Origin: Albula goreensis
Lineage: Eukaryota > Chordata > Actinopteri > Albuliformes > Albulidae
Length of the DNA: 64,000 nt
Assembly (NCBI GenBank): GCA_022829145.1
Contig: CM040748.1
Location: 1,907,501-1,971,500 of the forward strand
Direction: 5' to 3'
Part shown: positions 12,761 to 26,864 of the stretch, piece after piece
How the letters are laid out: every line of letters begins with the position of its first letter
Numbering within the stretch: position 1 is the stretch's first letter
The notes under the pieces: generated by a model
What the model was told of the DNA's origin: nothing
Seen by the model: only the letters and a program-made list of their open reading frames with translations
Databases searched by the model: none
Translations under genes and position numbers: made by a program

Positions 12761-15700
12761 CAGTAGTTAATCATGAAAGGCAGAAGCAGAATAATGATTG
12801 AGCAGCAGAAGTTTTGAATACGTTTACAGCTTCATGTGAAACACATACATGCTTCAATGGCCTCATATTGGAGAAAAAGTGCTATTCAGACTAACTTATT
12901 TTGAGTTAACTTTGATAGCCTCAACTTTTTAAAAAAACAAAACAAAAATAAAAATCAATCCAAAGCTCATATTCAGATAAATTATTCATAAACAACTTAT
13001 TTACTGTTGACTTACAGCTTTGCTGGAAGCAAGTGATGGTTTTCAGTTAGGCAATTTGAAAAATGGTCACTGAAACGCTGCAGACAGCTCTCACATGCTA
13101 AATGTTACTCCGTGACAAAACACTGAAACGATGGGAACTTTGAACAGCAGGAACATCCTGTACAGTTACACCTTGCTACAGAGTGGGAACTCAAAACTAG
13201 TGCTGTAAAATGTTCCAGACATATGGATAAACTCTACGAACTTGATTCAGCCCTCTCTCAAAATATTATTCCAAGTGCATAATTTAAAAAATCTAAGTTT
13301 TAAAGGCGCCTCATCTTGCCCTCGGTAAAGCACAATGTCAGAAAATCATTCAGAAAATGTCATGGAACAGAATACTGTAATTTTCTCCTCTTCCCATAGA
13401 GAGAGGGAAAGTGTTTCCCCACCCATTACAGCAAATGTGCACAGCGTGATCACTCTTTAGTCCCTGAGAATTAGTCATGCCCTCGCAAACGCTGCACACT
13501 TATTACGTTTCTCATCAAAATCCATCACATGCCATAACCTGCAATGCTCGTCTGTAGTCTTCAGGTGTGCAATTTCCATCACTCAAAAGAATAATACACC
13601 CATACCATTTTACTAATATGCCTCCATAGCCATAGCAATCATAAAATCAAATGATTAATCTTGTGTCTTTTTGGTGGATATACAAAAAAGTGTATTTTAG
13701 ACATATCGTTATCAAAATACATGCATAACTTCTGTCATCTTGTTCATACATCCTGTTAACCTGACTTCTGTGACTCTTATGTGTCGGTGGGGAAGATAAA
13801 AAATGTAGAGCAGACAATGATAAATGAATACATAATGATCTTATATGAGTTTTTTTTATCATGTTTTCCCTTTTTTCATTGACAAAAAATACAAGTTTTA
13901 GTCATTAGATGTGCAATGATCACCTCTGCCCTAGTTTCTCTACTATTTTTAAAGCAAACTGGCATCAGCCGACCTTCAATATAAATACCAATTTAAATTC
14001 ACATTTCATCCGGAATTGTAGTCTGGGAAAGCGAAATAGACTTTTTCCATGAATGTTTAAGGTGTTCAGAGCAAATGGAAAAAAATCTGAACCGGGGCTT
14101 AAAACATGCAGCTTACACACAGGTAATACAGGTAATACAGTTGTGCATTGCTTTTACATTGCAGTATCGTGGATTTCAATAATGGATTTTGAAAACCAGA
14201 AATCCCAGATGAGCATTACATTGAACCCTGGTGTATATAGCTTTAGATATATAGCAAATATACTTCAGGTTATTGTATACTGTAAAATGAAGAGATGGAA
14301 ATAACTGATTTTTAAATCTTGACACTCATGTCTTTATTTGATATAAAGTGAGTATTCATTACATAGAAGAACAATTTAATGGATAAATTATGTGATGTTT
14401 TTGTGTTCATATTTGCTGCACATTGAGCTAATGCCATGGGAATAAATAAATGACATGGTTAAATAATGTAAGAGTGGTAAAAGTCAGAGGCACACATGGG
14501 GAAACAAACACAGGGACATGCTGAACACGTCTGTGCTGACGGGAACAGGACATTTCTGTGTGTTTCTTTCTCATTATATAAACTGCCCTTTCTTCCGGAG
14601 TCTTGAGCAAAGATGGAACTCGTTTATCTGCAGCATTTCTCAAACGTTGAGAACGTTCCGGAACATCTGTGCAGCGTTGTTACGCAACGCTTCTTTGATG
14701 GCACATTTTTTTCCCCCCTTTGTGTTCTGCAGTTGTGTCCCAGCCTGTTGTGCTGTGTGCCCCCACCCCATGTATCTCTGTACCAGGGAAACGCTCTGCG
14801 CTGTAGACGGACCGGTGACCAGCTCGAGCATGCAGGATACACAATCAAAGCTCTGAGTCCTTATTAGTAAACCCAAAGTGACTTTTGTATTGTGTGGGTA
14901 CTGTATATAGATTAGCCACGTGTACAGTTAAAACTCCAGATTTATTTTTATTTTTTTGCCCTGTACATCGCGCTGAGTGTGAAGTCTGCGCGCATTACAC
15001 ACTCTTACAGCACCTTGGTGACATTTTGTTCCCTGTTAACTCCAGGAACAGACTCTGGATTGTGGTTCACACTCCATACATAAAACACTTTGTCCCAAGT
15101 ATTTTATTTATGAGACTGTGGCTACATTAAACCATTCACCAGAATTGGGAACAGTTTATAGGTCTTAAAGCCCCCAGCACTGAGGTCTAAATACAGGACA
15201 AACACAGAGATTGCTGTTGGAATGCCTTGATTCCACACCAAAGTCCTGGGCCGTAATGTACAAAACCATGTCATTGCTGTGCAGGTGTGTCTTTCCATCT
15301 GAAAGCAAAGGAACTCACACAAATAACATTGCTCATATCCGGCTGAATGTGTGGTAGCTGTCCTTGGTGCTGAAACTGACTGACATGGGAGAAATAATTG
15401 ATGTTTATTTTGGGAGAGGGAATTCTCTATAGGGTGCTGTCATTTTCAATCTTGTTTAGCACATTTAAACACTAAAACACAGATGTTTTGTTTTTTACAT
15501 CACACAATTTATAAAACTGTTGGCACACTGGACAGGAAATGGTCCAAGCACAATAAATTGGAATAAAATGTTCCTTTCTTGGAGTCACCTTCACTGCTGC
15601 GGTAAAATAACTCAGCATCATTCCAGAGAAACACAGCTGCATTTCTTCATGCCTGCTTGATGGGAACAGAAGAAATATGTATGTATTATCAATCTGGAAA

Positions 15701-16639
15701 TGCAAAGAATGCATTGTATTAAAATTGTCACACGAGTAAGGACCATTAGCACTGCCAATCATACATGAAATAATCTTTTTTGATTATTTGGGGAGAATGA
15801 TCCACAGCAGACAACATGAATGTCATAAATAATTCATGCTGTCACAACTAATTAGACTAATGGACTGAAGGGAAAAGACTGAAGGACAGGAAGAAGGAAA
15901 GATTACATGCAGTTATAATCTGGGCAGCTGATAGATTTAATAATTATTGCACTCTGCCACTGATATCCCTGAACGTGATATGACGTACAGCAGTTCCCTT
16001 TAAACCACTGGGCTCAAATGTAGGTGCAACGTACCTCTGTCCACTGCAAGTCCCATAGATGTTTCTCATACTGTTCCTGTGCTGTACTCTAACTGTTCTG
16101 AATGGGGCATAGCCATGTTCTTCTACGCATAATGCAGCAAGTAGACAAAACAGGTTTTTAATTACATCTGAAATTATGTATTAGATCTGCACAGCTTTTT
16201 TTTTTTTTCTTTTGACATATACGATGGCTTGACTCAGATGATATTAACCCATAACTAATGTAGTCTTATATAAAAGTTTAATTTGGAGCCCAGGCTAACA
16301 GATGATCAGGGAAACTACCCCCAATACTCAATTCAAAAACAAATATAATTCTGCCAGCACCGTGAAGACCTGAGTACTCATTGTTATATATCTTTAGTGC
16401 AATGACTGCCATGTTTAAATCTACCATACAATGTGTGTAGTTGCCCCTTTAGCGTGCTGTCCATATATCATGTGATATATAACTGACAGGCGCTAAAACC
16501 TGTTGCAAACAGTCTGTAGTATTTTGATGAAAAACACCACATAGCAATCCATCATCTACGCATCACTGACTAGACAATGCTATGCCGTTATTTTACTGTA
16601 CACCAGAAAACCTGCATACATTATCGAGCTTTATTTTGA

Positions 16640-16970
16640 TGAATTATTATTGCTTGTTAAAGCACTCTGCACTTTTGAAGTGCGCTGTATAAATAAATAT
16701 TTTTTTAAAAACTGGTGGTAAATATAAAATGGCCTCCGTTTTGGTCATTTGCCCAGCCCCCCTTGGCTCTATGTATTAAGCTTTACCACCTTGTCCTCTG
16801 CTGTAAATGGTTCAGTGATTTCTTCTCTCTCTGTCCCAAGCTGATGTGGCGTTCAGGCACAAAATGGCTGCCATGCACCATGCAGGTGAGGGCTGCACAC
16901 TGGTGGTGGTTGAGGTGAGTTTCCCCCCTCTCTTCACTATGAAGTGCTACATTAATGTAATCCATCATTC
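16640..16970 (+). mobile_element. Degenerate fish interspersed repeat, 3' tail type
   Basis: The stretch contains AAGTGCGCTGTATAAATAAA at about 16678. It also contains a block from about 16836 to 16955 with CGTTCAGGCACAAAATGGCTG and TGGTGGTGGTTGAGGTGAGT. Both resemble repetitive tails I recall as common in teleost genomes, where similar GTGCGCTATATAAATAAA ends mark retroelement or transposon-derived copies. The family is not assigned. No open reading frame of an element protein is present. Confidence 0.45.
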
Positions 16971-17566
16971 AAAGCGGTAGTAAAGTATTTGTTAATATCA
17001 GTAGAAGTCTTGTACAGACGGGTCCATCTCCTCTACTGTTACTGTGTGCGTGGTTGTAGTCTTTGGAAGGTGATGCTCAGGAAACCCTGTCCCTGCTGGT
17101 GATTCAGGGTGCAGGGCTCTCTCCAGTGGCAAGTGTCTTTCTAATGGGGGGGTGCAGTTTTTGGCACAGTTAGATTGAGGAAAGCCTCAGGTGCACAGTA
17201 ACCCCCCCCACCCCCGCCCAACGTCTGTTACTACTGCGGCCCAGTAGGCCGTGAGCACTGAACACACACGCACCAAACTAGATCAAGTTTCAATCAGAGC
17301 AGCCGCACCACGGGCCTGAGCGCTCGGGCTGGCACACAGCTGGGACGAGCGCGACGACAATCAAAGCCTTTCATCAAAGCCAGGAGGGGGTCAGGTGTTC
17401 CCCTCAAAATTCATTCATTCTGAATTTCTATTGAAATTCGTTCATGGAGCTCTGATCTGGGATCTGAATTTTTTATTAAATAAAAAAAAATAATAATATA
17501 TGGCCAGTGATCTGAATTTTTACATGAATTGCATTATCCATGTCATGAAGCGCACACAAATGGTGC

Positions 17567-17673
17567 ATGTGTGTTTGTAGTGTGTGTGTGCGTGTCTGTG
17601 TGTGTGTGGGTGTGTGCGTTTGTCAGTGTGTGTCCATGTGCGAGAGAGAGAGAGAGAGTGTGTGTGTATGTGT
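17567..17673 (+). repeat. Compound TG/GA microsatellite
   Basis: Imperfect (TG)n is interrupted by C and A substitutions, then a (GA)9-like run at about 17641-17658, then TG again. Confidence 0.9.
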
Positions 17674-18500
17674 TCACGCATTTTTAATAATCCGCCATTT
17701 TAACAAGCGTCATTAACTTCCACTGTTTGTGGCTGCTCGGTGAAAATGCCATGAGTGATTCTTCTTCATTTTCCAAACGATGTCTTTAATTCTGCTGCTG
17801 CTGTTTCCCTCCCAGCGTTTAGCATTCCTCTCTGCAGGGCTCGCAGAATTACTGTACATGCACCAATATAAAGCTGTTTAATGACCTAATTAACACAGTT
17901 GCTAGTGCATCATTAAGGCTCAGATTCTTGCCAATAATTGAATTCTTGTTCACAACAACGAGATCAGGTACTTTTCCTCCTTTTACAAACACACACCTTT
18001 ACCTGAGGGCCTGTGATGTTCATAATCCAGGTGTTCCTCTTCTCTCTACATTTTGCTTTCGCTGCATGAGGAAAATAAAGTGTGTAAAAAGCCAAAACAA
18101 AAAAAAAAACAAGATGACCCGATTGTAAAGGATTAAGTCTGAAATGAATTGTGGGAAATTGCCGGACAGCCAGGCCCAGGTTAGGGGGGATGGATGGGCA
18201 TTGTCAGGGCCGCTGAATGGGAATCAGGGCAGGGTATTGTTTCGCAGATAAACGTGCCCTCGGTATTGTGCAATCCAAACAGTCGTCAGCCCCAGCTCGG
18301 CATGGGGGAACGTGGTCTGCTCCAAAAACGTATTGCTCCTGCGTCAGGTGGAGGGGTGGCAGAGGGGAGAGAATGCAGACAGAAGTGGACCAGCGCCAGG
18401 ACAAAAGGACAACCATTAACAGACTGCCTGATTCACTTTTAATATGTATTAATGTCATAGTTTTTCAGTGTCTGCCCACAGGTGCAGAAGAGAGCTCGTA

Positions 18501-18527
<27 letters not shown>
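18501..18527 (+). repeat. (CT)n microsatellite
   Basis: About 13 uninterrupted CT units. Confidence 0.95.
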
Positions 18528-18531
<4 letters not shown>

Positions 18532-19864
18532 GTATGGTGTTCATTATACCAGTTCAGACATTTCCTTCCATAAATAGCAGCGCGATATGCACACATGGTG
18601 AAGTTCATCACACACTTTTCTTTAGACTCGGTCACAGAGGTGTACATTCATTTCAGTGGTCATGTTTGAGGCTGTTTTGTGTTTTTCTGATCTTCAGTGT
18701 CTGTCTATCCTAATTTTGGCATGTATGTTTTTGTGGAAAAAAAAGTTTTTAAAGCAACTTAATGGAAGTAAAAGACCCAAAATTTTTCCTTGTTTCAGCA
18801 TATAACTCAGGCTATTATCTGTTATTCTTTGCAGTCTTCTTTTCATCGAGGAGTTAATGATCCTGGAGCAGATACATATGTGATATGAAACAGGACATGC
18901 TATATTCCCCATAAGAGACCAATTTTTGCTCTGACACATAACATGGTCTTATGTTGTATTCATCTCAGGACATTGTGTGTCTGCAGTTTTGCTTTTTGCC
19001 ACTATCTGTGAACCTCAGTGCTGGTTACCGGCAGAGAACTGGCTAAGAACTCCCAATCCCAAAGACGGGAGACCGGAGAAGCTCTTTCCCTTCTCAAGCC
19101 CTCCCATTTCCCAGCATGCTTCATCGCCTCCACCCACCGCACCTGCGTGATTTCAGCTCAGGTGAAAATGAACGTTCTGCTCCATTTGGCACATCTGTTG
19201 GGAGTTTAGCCCCCCGAAATTGGTGTCCCTCAGTGGCATCTATCATCTCATGTCTGTGTGCCAGCCACCTGGCATGCAGTGCACCTCACAAAACGCCTGG
19301 CACAACAGCAGACCCACAGCACTCAAAGGCTTCCCATTGGCTGCCAGGAATTCACTCCAAGAAAAACCAAAGGGCTACTCTCATTATGGACATTCTTTTG
19401 AAAATGCATTTTTTTCTGGAAACTCTAGGTTTCAAGAAGGTTTTTTTTTCCCCCTAAACACAGTTTATTCATCTGCTGACAACTCATGCTGTTGTATAGG
19501 ACAGTACTAGGTTAAAATACACAATGCTTTCTTTACTCCACCTCTAAATACATTTTGTAAGGTGATTTGCTAAATCTGGCCCCGGGGGGAGTGGGAATCG
19601 CACAGGTGAGGTCCCCGATAAACAGGAAACTGACTGTTGAGTGACAGACAGGTGTGATCACCGTCTCTGACTCTGCTTTCTGGAGGCGACCTGTGACCCG
19701 GAGCTGGAAATCATTGACAGGAAAAACAAGATACCAGAGCAGACATCAAAACAGGAGAAACAGTCAAATCAATATCCACACACAAGCAATGATAGAACAG
19801 ACTACGCCACAGCCAATGGGATTTGCATTTTGATTGGTCCGTATGGTGGAGAGCTCAGTCTCAC

Positions 19865-20036
19865 ATTAACAGTATATTTAGGCATTGAGCTGGACACGTA
19901 CAGTTTATACTTACAGAGGGTATTGGGGTTGAGTATCCTTGCTCAAGGGTACAAAAGCAGTGCCTTACCAGAGAATCAAACCTATTGCCTCAGAGAGAAA
20001 TGCCCAGCTCCCTAACCGTTACACTATCCAGTCTTC
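19865..20036 (-). mobile_element. tRNA-derived SINE copy (V-SINE-like)
   Basis: Read on the minus strand from about 20036, the element has a tRNA-like head. It carries an A-box-like stretch (GTGTAACGGTTAGGGAGCTG) and a B-box-like GGTTTGATTCT. These are followed by the body motif GTACCCTTGAGCAAGG, which is widespread in fish SINEs, and a degenerate tail around GGCATT at 19888. The order head, core, tail matches the fish family usually grouped with V-SINEs; the exact subfamily is not assigned. Divergence from the remembered consensus suggests an old, inactive insertion. Confidence 0.7.
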
Positions 20037-22993
20037 CATTCTACTGCGTAACTGCTCACCGTACCAGCAAGAATACAAACGTGAACTGGAGCAACATACT
20101 TTCCTTTCTTTATTCTTTGCAGAGAGGAAAGTTTTTGAAGTAATTTTAAAATGTTAAAATTGTTGCTGCATCTGAAAGCAATGCAGGTGAGAATTAAAAT
20201 TTGTGTCGAACTGGCAGGACTTATCATGGTCTCTCACCTGAAAGAGTGAATATTCCTTCACTGTGCGTATTGCCATGGGGAAAACAAGGCAACATGCCTT
20301 GTGTTATCTGTAATGTGTTATCTGTAATGTGTTGCAAAGCAGTAAATTGAAGACAGATGCTCCTCATGGAAACATCGCCCTCCACTATTGGAAGGATTTT
20401 CCCATGCTGGGTAATTTTTGTTAATTGCACTTAATAGCCCTGGTTGAGAGTGTCAGTCAAACGATAAATAAATAAATAAACTAATCAATAAAAGGAACTT
20501 GTTTTTCCAGCTTGCATTCATTAACTGCCGCGTTAAGAGAAATCATTAGCCCTGCCTCATCTTAAATCAGGTCATGCAAATTCCATGCATCGTAATGTTA
20601 ATTGTAATCTGAAAAATCAGAAACCTTCAAACGTACAGATAAACACTGAGGAGACATGGAGGGGCTGTGTTTGCATTAGCATGTCATTAAAGAGACAGCT
20701 TGTCTGACTGAAATGCAAGCGTAGCGCAGCCTTCCCAGCTCACAGAAAATGCTCCCAGAAAATTGGGGAAAATTTAGAGGAACTTTAAAATTTCCAGAGG
20801 AATATTATATATGTCCAAGGAACACAGTGAAAACTGAACAAAATCTACAAACATTTTCCCTTATGTTCTGAGAATGCTCTGGCAACCAGAAATGGGTAGG
20901 TGTGTTATCTTTCACTGGGGCCTGTAACATTGCTGCTGTCACGAGGTAGTCCTCTGGTGGAACAAACCAGTAGCCACAGTGCAACTGAAGTACCACGTGA
21001 CATTAGAGTGCTGTTCTGAGCCAGTCCCCCTAGTGGCAGGGGACAGTAACTGCACCTTCATGACTGCCAGAGGCCTGTCACTGCCTCCACAATTAGCCAC
21101 TGAATGCTACAGCCCCATCTCAGCTTTAGCACTGGGGGCTGGTTACACACATGGCAATATGCCATGACTGGAGTGCCATTAGCCAAGATGAAAATACACA
21201 GGACCTCAGCGTTGGGTAATATGAGCTAAAAGCCTCAGTCAATACTTAGACATTACAGATATAAAGAAAGAGGTCAACGGCTGATTATTTCTGTAGCCGT
21301 ACATGATATAGTACAAGCCGAACACGCCAGGAGGAATGACACAGGAAAGCAAGGTCTGTCCTTTCTGCAGAATGACTCAGGGAGGTTATCTGAATGTGAG
21401 AATCAAACACAGAGCTGCCCGCCTTATCAGGAATGGGGACACCTCGCCTCACCGAGAGCAGCCTCCTTATTCACAGCGTGTGCCCAGGCAGTAATTCACC
21501 TGCACACAAAACACAGATGTACGGGCAGACCAGAGAGGGAGAAAAAATGAAATTAAATATAATAATCTGGAATCAGCGCGTGTTCGTGCGGTAAAGGGAG
21601 GGTATCATTTCTCAGCGCCGGCCTCACAGATGTGCCAGTAAGATACAGACGGCATCAGACTCACAGAGCCGTCTGAGGGAGTAGCAGGTAAAGCCTGTGG
21701 AAGGTGTAATGGTGTAAAAGTTATGAATGGATCTGAGTTAAATGGTGGGGGGGCACAGTTACACACACTGAAGTGCCCAAAGGGCTACTATAGGCCAACG
21801 TCATTTTTTATCTTTATTATTGGTTCTGATTCAGAATTGTTCCATTCCGGCTTGATTAAGCCTTGCTTTGTGGATCCAGTCTTTGTTTATATATACATTA
21901 TTCATAACTTTTGGAAAGGGTACATTATATCTTCCAAATCTGGTGAAAAGAAAAAAACCTCCCCACTAAAACTGTGCTCAACATTTTATGGACTTCCGGT
22001 TGCCTTGGAAACAACAGCCTCGGAGCAGCATGCAGCCAAGAAGTCATTTTAAGTAAATTTAGAACAGAGAGAATATCTATTAACAGAAGGAGAACAACCA
22101 ATCAGAGGGGTACATTCCAGTCATTATATTTAGCACTAGCGGCATATTTGTAACATTTCTATGCAGCTTGTATACTGAAACAGTGATATAATAGCCCTTA
22201 GAAGAAGCTACTACACATGTAGTTGTCTGTACCAAAGCAGGTTCAGATTCATCTTGGACATGAAACACTATAATATTATAACACATACAAAAATACTTTG
22301 TTATAGTGGTAATGTGTATAGGAGTGATTTTATTTTTATATTTATATTCATAAAGATGCATGGCACTCATTAACATACAGAGATGGAGATCACATTCCCT
22401 GCAGGTTCTGAGAAACACCTGATCAGTCATTTCTGTGGGACCCACGGGACTGCACTGCATGCTGAGTGCCTTTCAGCGGCTGCCACATGGCTGCAGAGGT
22501 CACCAGCTGCATCCCCTCTGGGCCTGTGTGCTGCAGGACACATCACTACGACAACAAAAAAACACAAACATTGGGAAAATGTACAAAGAGAACATCGAGG
22601 GCCAAGAACCAAATCTAATGAACTCAGTCCAGGATGTAACATTTGTCCTTAAATTGTACTTACAATTCAGTAAGTGTTGTGTTTTTTTCCCTACATTAAC
22701 TTTTTGGTGGGTTAATTTTCATATTTCCAAACTCCAAACTGTGTCCGTGAAGATGAACTGAAATGAACACATGCTTTTACTTGTGACCCAAAATTAAGGA
22801 CAAATATTGATCGAATTCCCACTCCAATCAAACAAGATTTCTTCAAGTTCATGTGCAATTGGAATCAAAATTGTCGTAAGTCGTTTTAAGGACCTATGCC
22901 ATTCCATTTTAGAATGGAATAACCGATTTAAAAGGATTTTTGTTTGTCTCCAAATTCTCATGAACACTTACATTGTAAAATCAGTTTGGAAGG

Positions 22994-23230
22994 AGATCAT
23001 CTCAGAGCCTTGATCCCCAAGTCATCTCAGAGCCTTGACTTGGCCCCTCTCAGAAATCATCTCAGGTCAGGGCCTGGTTTCAAAAGCCCCTCTCAGCACC
23101 GAGATCATCTCAGAGCCTTCGATAGTCTTGGCCCCTCTCAGCACCGCAATCATCTCAGAGCCTTTGACAGTCTTGGCCCCTCTCAGCACCGAGATCATCT
23201 CAGAGCCTTCGACAGTCTTAGGCACCGAGA
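22994..23230 (+). repeat. 45-bp minisatellite (CATCTCAGAGCCTT core)
   Basis: The clearest units (from about 23099, 23144 and 23189) are 45 bases, with flanking shorter or diverged copies and a stray core at about 23298. Because 45 is divisible by three, the reading frame stays open through the array (147 codons, 22944-23387, repeating LGPSQHRDHLRAFDS). I attribute that frame to the repeat rather than to a gene. Confidence 0.92.
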
Positions 23231-25570
23231 GCTTTTTGAGAAAATGGACCCTGAACCAGGCCCTCCACTTACCAAGAGAAGACACCTGCCCCTGACGCAT
23301 CTCAGAGCCTTCATCTTAGGTACAACGCCTCCAGGCCCTCCACTTACACTTTACAACATGGCCGAACACACGCCACCGTCGAGCTAAATGTGCGGACCGG
23401 CACCGCAAGCTTTCATCAATTCCATCCTTTGAAATCGCAGTTATTTTGTCCATCCCCATCGCCCTGTTTACGTCCCGCTGCCAGCGGGCCCTGCCAGAAC
23501 TGCCCGGGAGCCAGGCCTGGCGGTTTGACAGCCCTCTCTCGCTGCGCGCTGCCAAACAGCCACCGAACAAACGAGCTTCTGAGGCGTGACCTTCACTGGG
23601 ATCGAGGGCGGGCAGCTGAGTGGGATTTCAGAGTCTATTAGAGTTAAAGCAGCTAGCTTGCAGATGTGTGTCAGCGATACGGTGTAGTAGTGAGCGGTTC
23701 TTCAGTAATTAGCATTTATCCCCAGCTCCACCCTCACCCATCCCCAGAGGACCCACGGGCTCGTCATTTATACCCTATCAGCTTAAACGGCATCACAACA
23801 CACACATGAAACAGACAAACGTTTCAAAGCCGAGCACTGGGCCTTCATAGATTTGGGTTTTTGTTTTTTGTTTGTTTTTTTTTCTAGAGAAAATATTAGC
23901 GGAACTTTATATTTGTACTCAAACCATGTCTGGCTTGTTGAATTTCTCTTGGAATTGGACTGGATTTAACAAAAATCTTCTCTTGATTGAGATTTGTAAA
24001 TTCAGAATTTGTGCAGGAAAAAAAACATGTTTTTAAACATTGTTGATTTAATCCAGGCCATTAAGAACAATTGTTTTAATCATTCAAATGTGAATGTGTG
24101 TATTCACACAATAAGCTCTCCCCAAGTCAGTTTTTAAGAGTTTGAGACACTGAAATAGCATTGTGCTGCTAGTTTTACAGCAAGTTTTCCAGCCAGTATG
24201 ATTTAGCTCTAGCATCGAGTCTGGACTTTGCTCTTCCAATATAGAATTACAGTAACACAGCAGATACTTATCCATGGGGTTCACAGCTCTTGTTAAGGCA
24301 GTCAGCTAGCTACAGTGAATTTGGAGCTATAGAGAGGTCGAGCTTTGCGTCCAGTCAAGAGTAACGTTGGCCATCAGTGATGTAACGCTTCCCATCTGTC
24401 TGCAGGAGAGAGGAACATCTGGAGTATGACTAATCAGGAGTAACAGGCAGGAGGGCAAAATATATTTGTATGAAAAATCTGAAAAATAATATAAAACATA
24501 ATTAAAAATAACAGTGACCCTGAAACTTTGCATGATGAAATACAGTGAGTTTTACTGACTGAAAATGTAACTTGTCAATGTAGACGAGAAAATAGAGAAT
24601 ATTTAATACGTGAATGTTAAAACATGCACTAGTATACTACATATATCTACTATAAAACATTGTTTATTATATTTTTAAGCAGCATACAGTTTTTACAATC
24701 ATACTACGCTGTGTCTTCATTACTTGTGTAGCTGGGTCCAGCCCAGCGGATTATAGATGTGGACCACACCATTACTGCCTCTCTTATTCAGTGTCTTTAT
24801 TTGGGACTTAGTTTTACGCGATGAAATTAACTCCTCAATAACACAAATCCTCAGACATTTCCCATGTACAAATCTTTCACTTTGTATGGTCATTGTTGGT
24901 CTTCCTGAATTGGCAACATCAAGGTCTGTCGTAATATGTGAGATAAATTTAAATGGCCTTAATTAGACCTGTAGACTTTTTTTTTTTTTTCGTTTTCCTC
25001 ACAATGCACGTCTCAGCTGTGGAAATCTTTAATTAATCTGCAGGGTGGATTAGGTTATTAATGCCTCTACAGATGCAAGGCATCCAACAAAGGATTTGTC
25101 AAGATTTCCGCAAGCACAGCGGCGAGGAACACTCGAAAGAACCATCCAAGACAGACCGGGAGATTGTTTTTTATTATTATTATTATTATTCTTTCATGGG
25201 CATTATTTATTGAGTCATGTGCACCCATTTACAATTTGCTAGCACAGCACTGCTAACTCTTCTTTGCTTATCTCATCTATACACAAATGGATCTTTAACA
25301 TTCATCACAACAAAAGAGTCAATAAAATAGTATTAAAAATACAGGTCATAAAAATAAACATGCACCACTGTAGTGAAATACAAATTCGAGATGGCAGGTG
25401 TGAATAAATAGAAATCTGAAATGGCATGGAAATCATACACCACTCCCATGACAATAATCGTGTATCAGAGTTACACCAGATCATTTGAGTTCATCAAATA
25501 CTTTTTGTAGAAAAAAAATGGCTCTTGGATCCAGGATTCAATCAGCACTTTCTCCTGACTTGAGTCTCAG

Positions 25571-25575
<5 letters not shown>

Positions 25576-25601
<26 letters not shown>

Positions 25602-25602
25602 A
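25576..25602 (+). repeat. (TG)n microsatellite
   Basis: About 13 TG units. Confidence 0.95.
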
Positions 25603-26864
25603 GTGATGGGTTACTTCAGGAATACATTCTGGCAAGTTATTTTACACCAGAGATTATCCTGTTTAAATATGTGCCTATAAATCTATTGAATTGGAAAGTG
25701 CTGTGTTAAAGTGAATCTGATAAGGCCGTGTTGGTTCCCAGCACAGCGGCAGGAGAGCCAGTTCTCCCCTGACAGACTCCCAGGTGACAGAAACACACAT
25801 GATGGACACGTCATTTCCACACAGGTCTTCCACAGAGCCGTCCGTTATGTATTACTCTGCATCATCGAGGGGCATTTTTCATTTCCTCACCCAGCCCTGT
25901 TACAGGTGGACAGAAATGTACAACCTTCTGCTTAGTGCCGGTTTCGTCTCCGTTATCAGGGCGAGAGGAGGGAACATTACCTTCCTGAGTGATTTGATGC
26001 AGATGGGCCCGTGTTGTCTCAACATCAGAGGAATTTCATTAACCTCCGTGATAACCCCCATGTGGAGACAGCCATTGGGAAAATGCGTCTCCATCTCCAT
26101 CTCATCGGCGGCGCTCGTCCGTTTCAGCCCGGCACATTCCGTTCCCATCCCCACCAGGCTGCGCTGAGACACGCGGGGAGTTGAAGCCAATAGCAGAGCA
26201 CATTTCCCGCACATCCCCACCGGAGGAACGGAATAATCAGGCACCGAGTCTTACACCTCCCATCCACTGAGCCTGGCGCTCTGAGCTCATGTGCAGGCAC
26301 ACTGATGCCGTCTCCCAGCTCCGTCTGCCGTCGTTCATACAACCCGAGAACAGAGAACGTGGAACTTTGGCTCCATTATCCAGGGAGCAGAAATTTCAGA
26401 ACAGGCACAATCAAGCGCTCCAGCTGAGCGTGGGGAACGCTGAACGGGCCGTTCCACTGGAGATTATCTCTGCAAGCCTCGATGTGAAAGGACTTCCCTT
26501 CCTTCCTGTTTATGTTTAAACATTTCTATATTTAAAACACACCTACTGTATATTAATCAACAGTGCTCTGTACAGCATGTAAAATATTACCTTCAACATA
26601 TAGTATTTCTTTGCAGAGGATCGGGTCCTAAAATGAGAATGAGTCCTATAACAATCCACTCTTCCACACTATAACTGATGGATGGACATTTGACACAGTA
26701 AGATTATAACACCTCCATATCAAGATATGAAGCAAAAAAAATCATACTTCAAGACAATCATACTTTTCTGCAGCAAACCCTTCCATACATAACCACCTGA
26801 ATTTAAGCTTCGAGATGACATGCTTTCATCAAGGCACGTGATATCCCTGTTTTATGAAAACCGC

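Larger units (their letters stand above)
12761..19860. other. Intergenic, no gene recognised
   Basis: AT-rich unique sequence with the interspersed-repeat tail at 16.7-17.0 kb and microsatellites at 17.6 and 18.5 kb. A better-preserved-looking GC-richer patch at 17.2-17.4 kb holds two TCF/LEF-like motifs. No exon was seen. Confidence 0.6.
20040..26860. other. Intergenic, no gene recognised
   Basis: Non-coding apart from the 45-bp array at 23.0 kb and a (TG)n at 25.6 kb. GC-richer patches at 23.36-23.64 and 25.9-26.45 kb, and a homeodomain-type AT motif stretch (TTAATTAATCTGC) near 25.03 kb, could be conserved regulatory DNA. That cannot be judged without alignment. Confidence 0.55.

Noticed and set aside
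19930..20036. A functional tRNA gene on the minus strand
   Set aside because: The A- and B-box-like motifs belong to a diverged SINE head; no intact cloverleaf or anticodon arm could be built.
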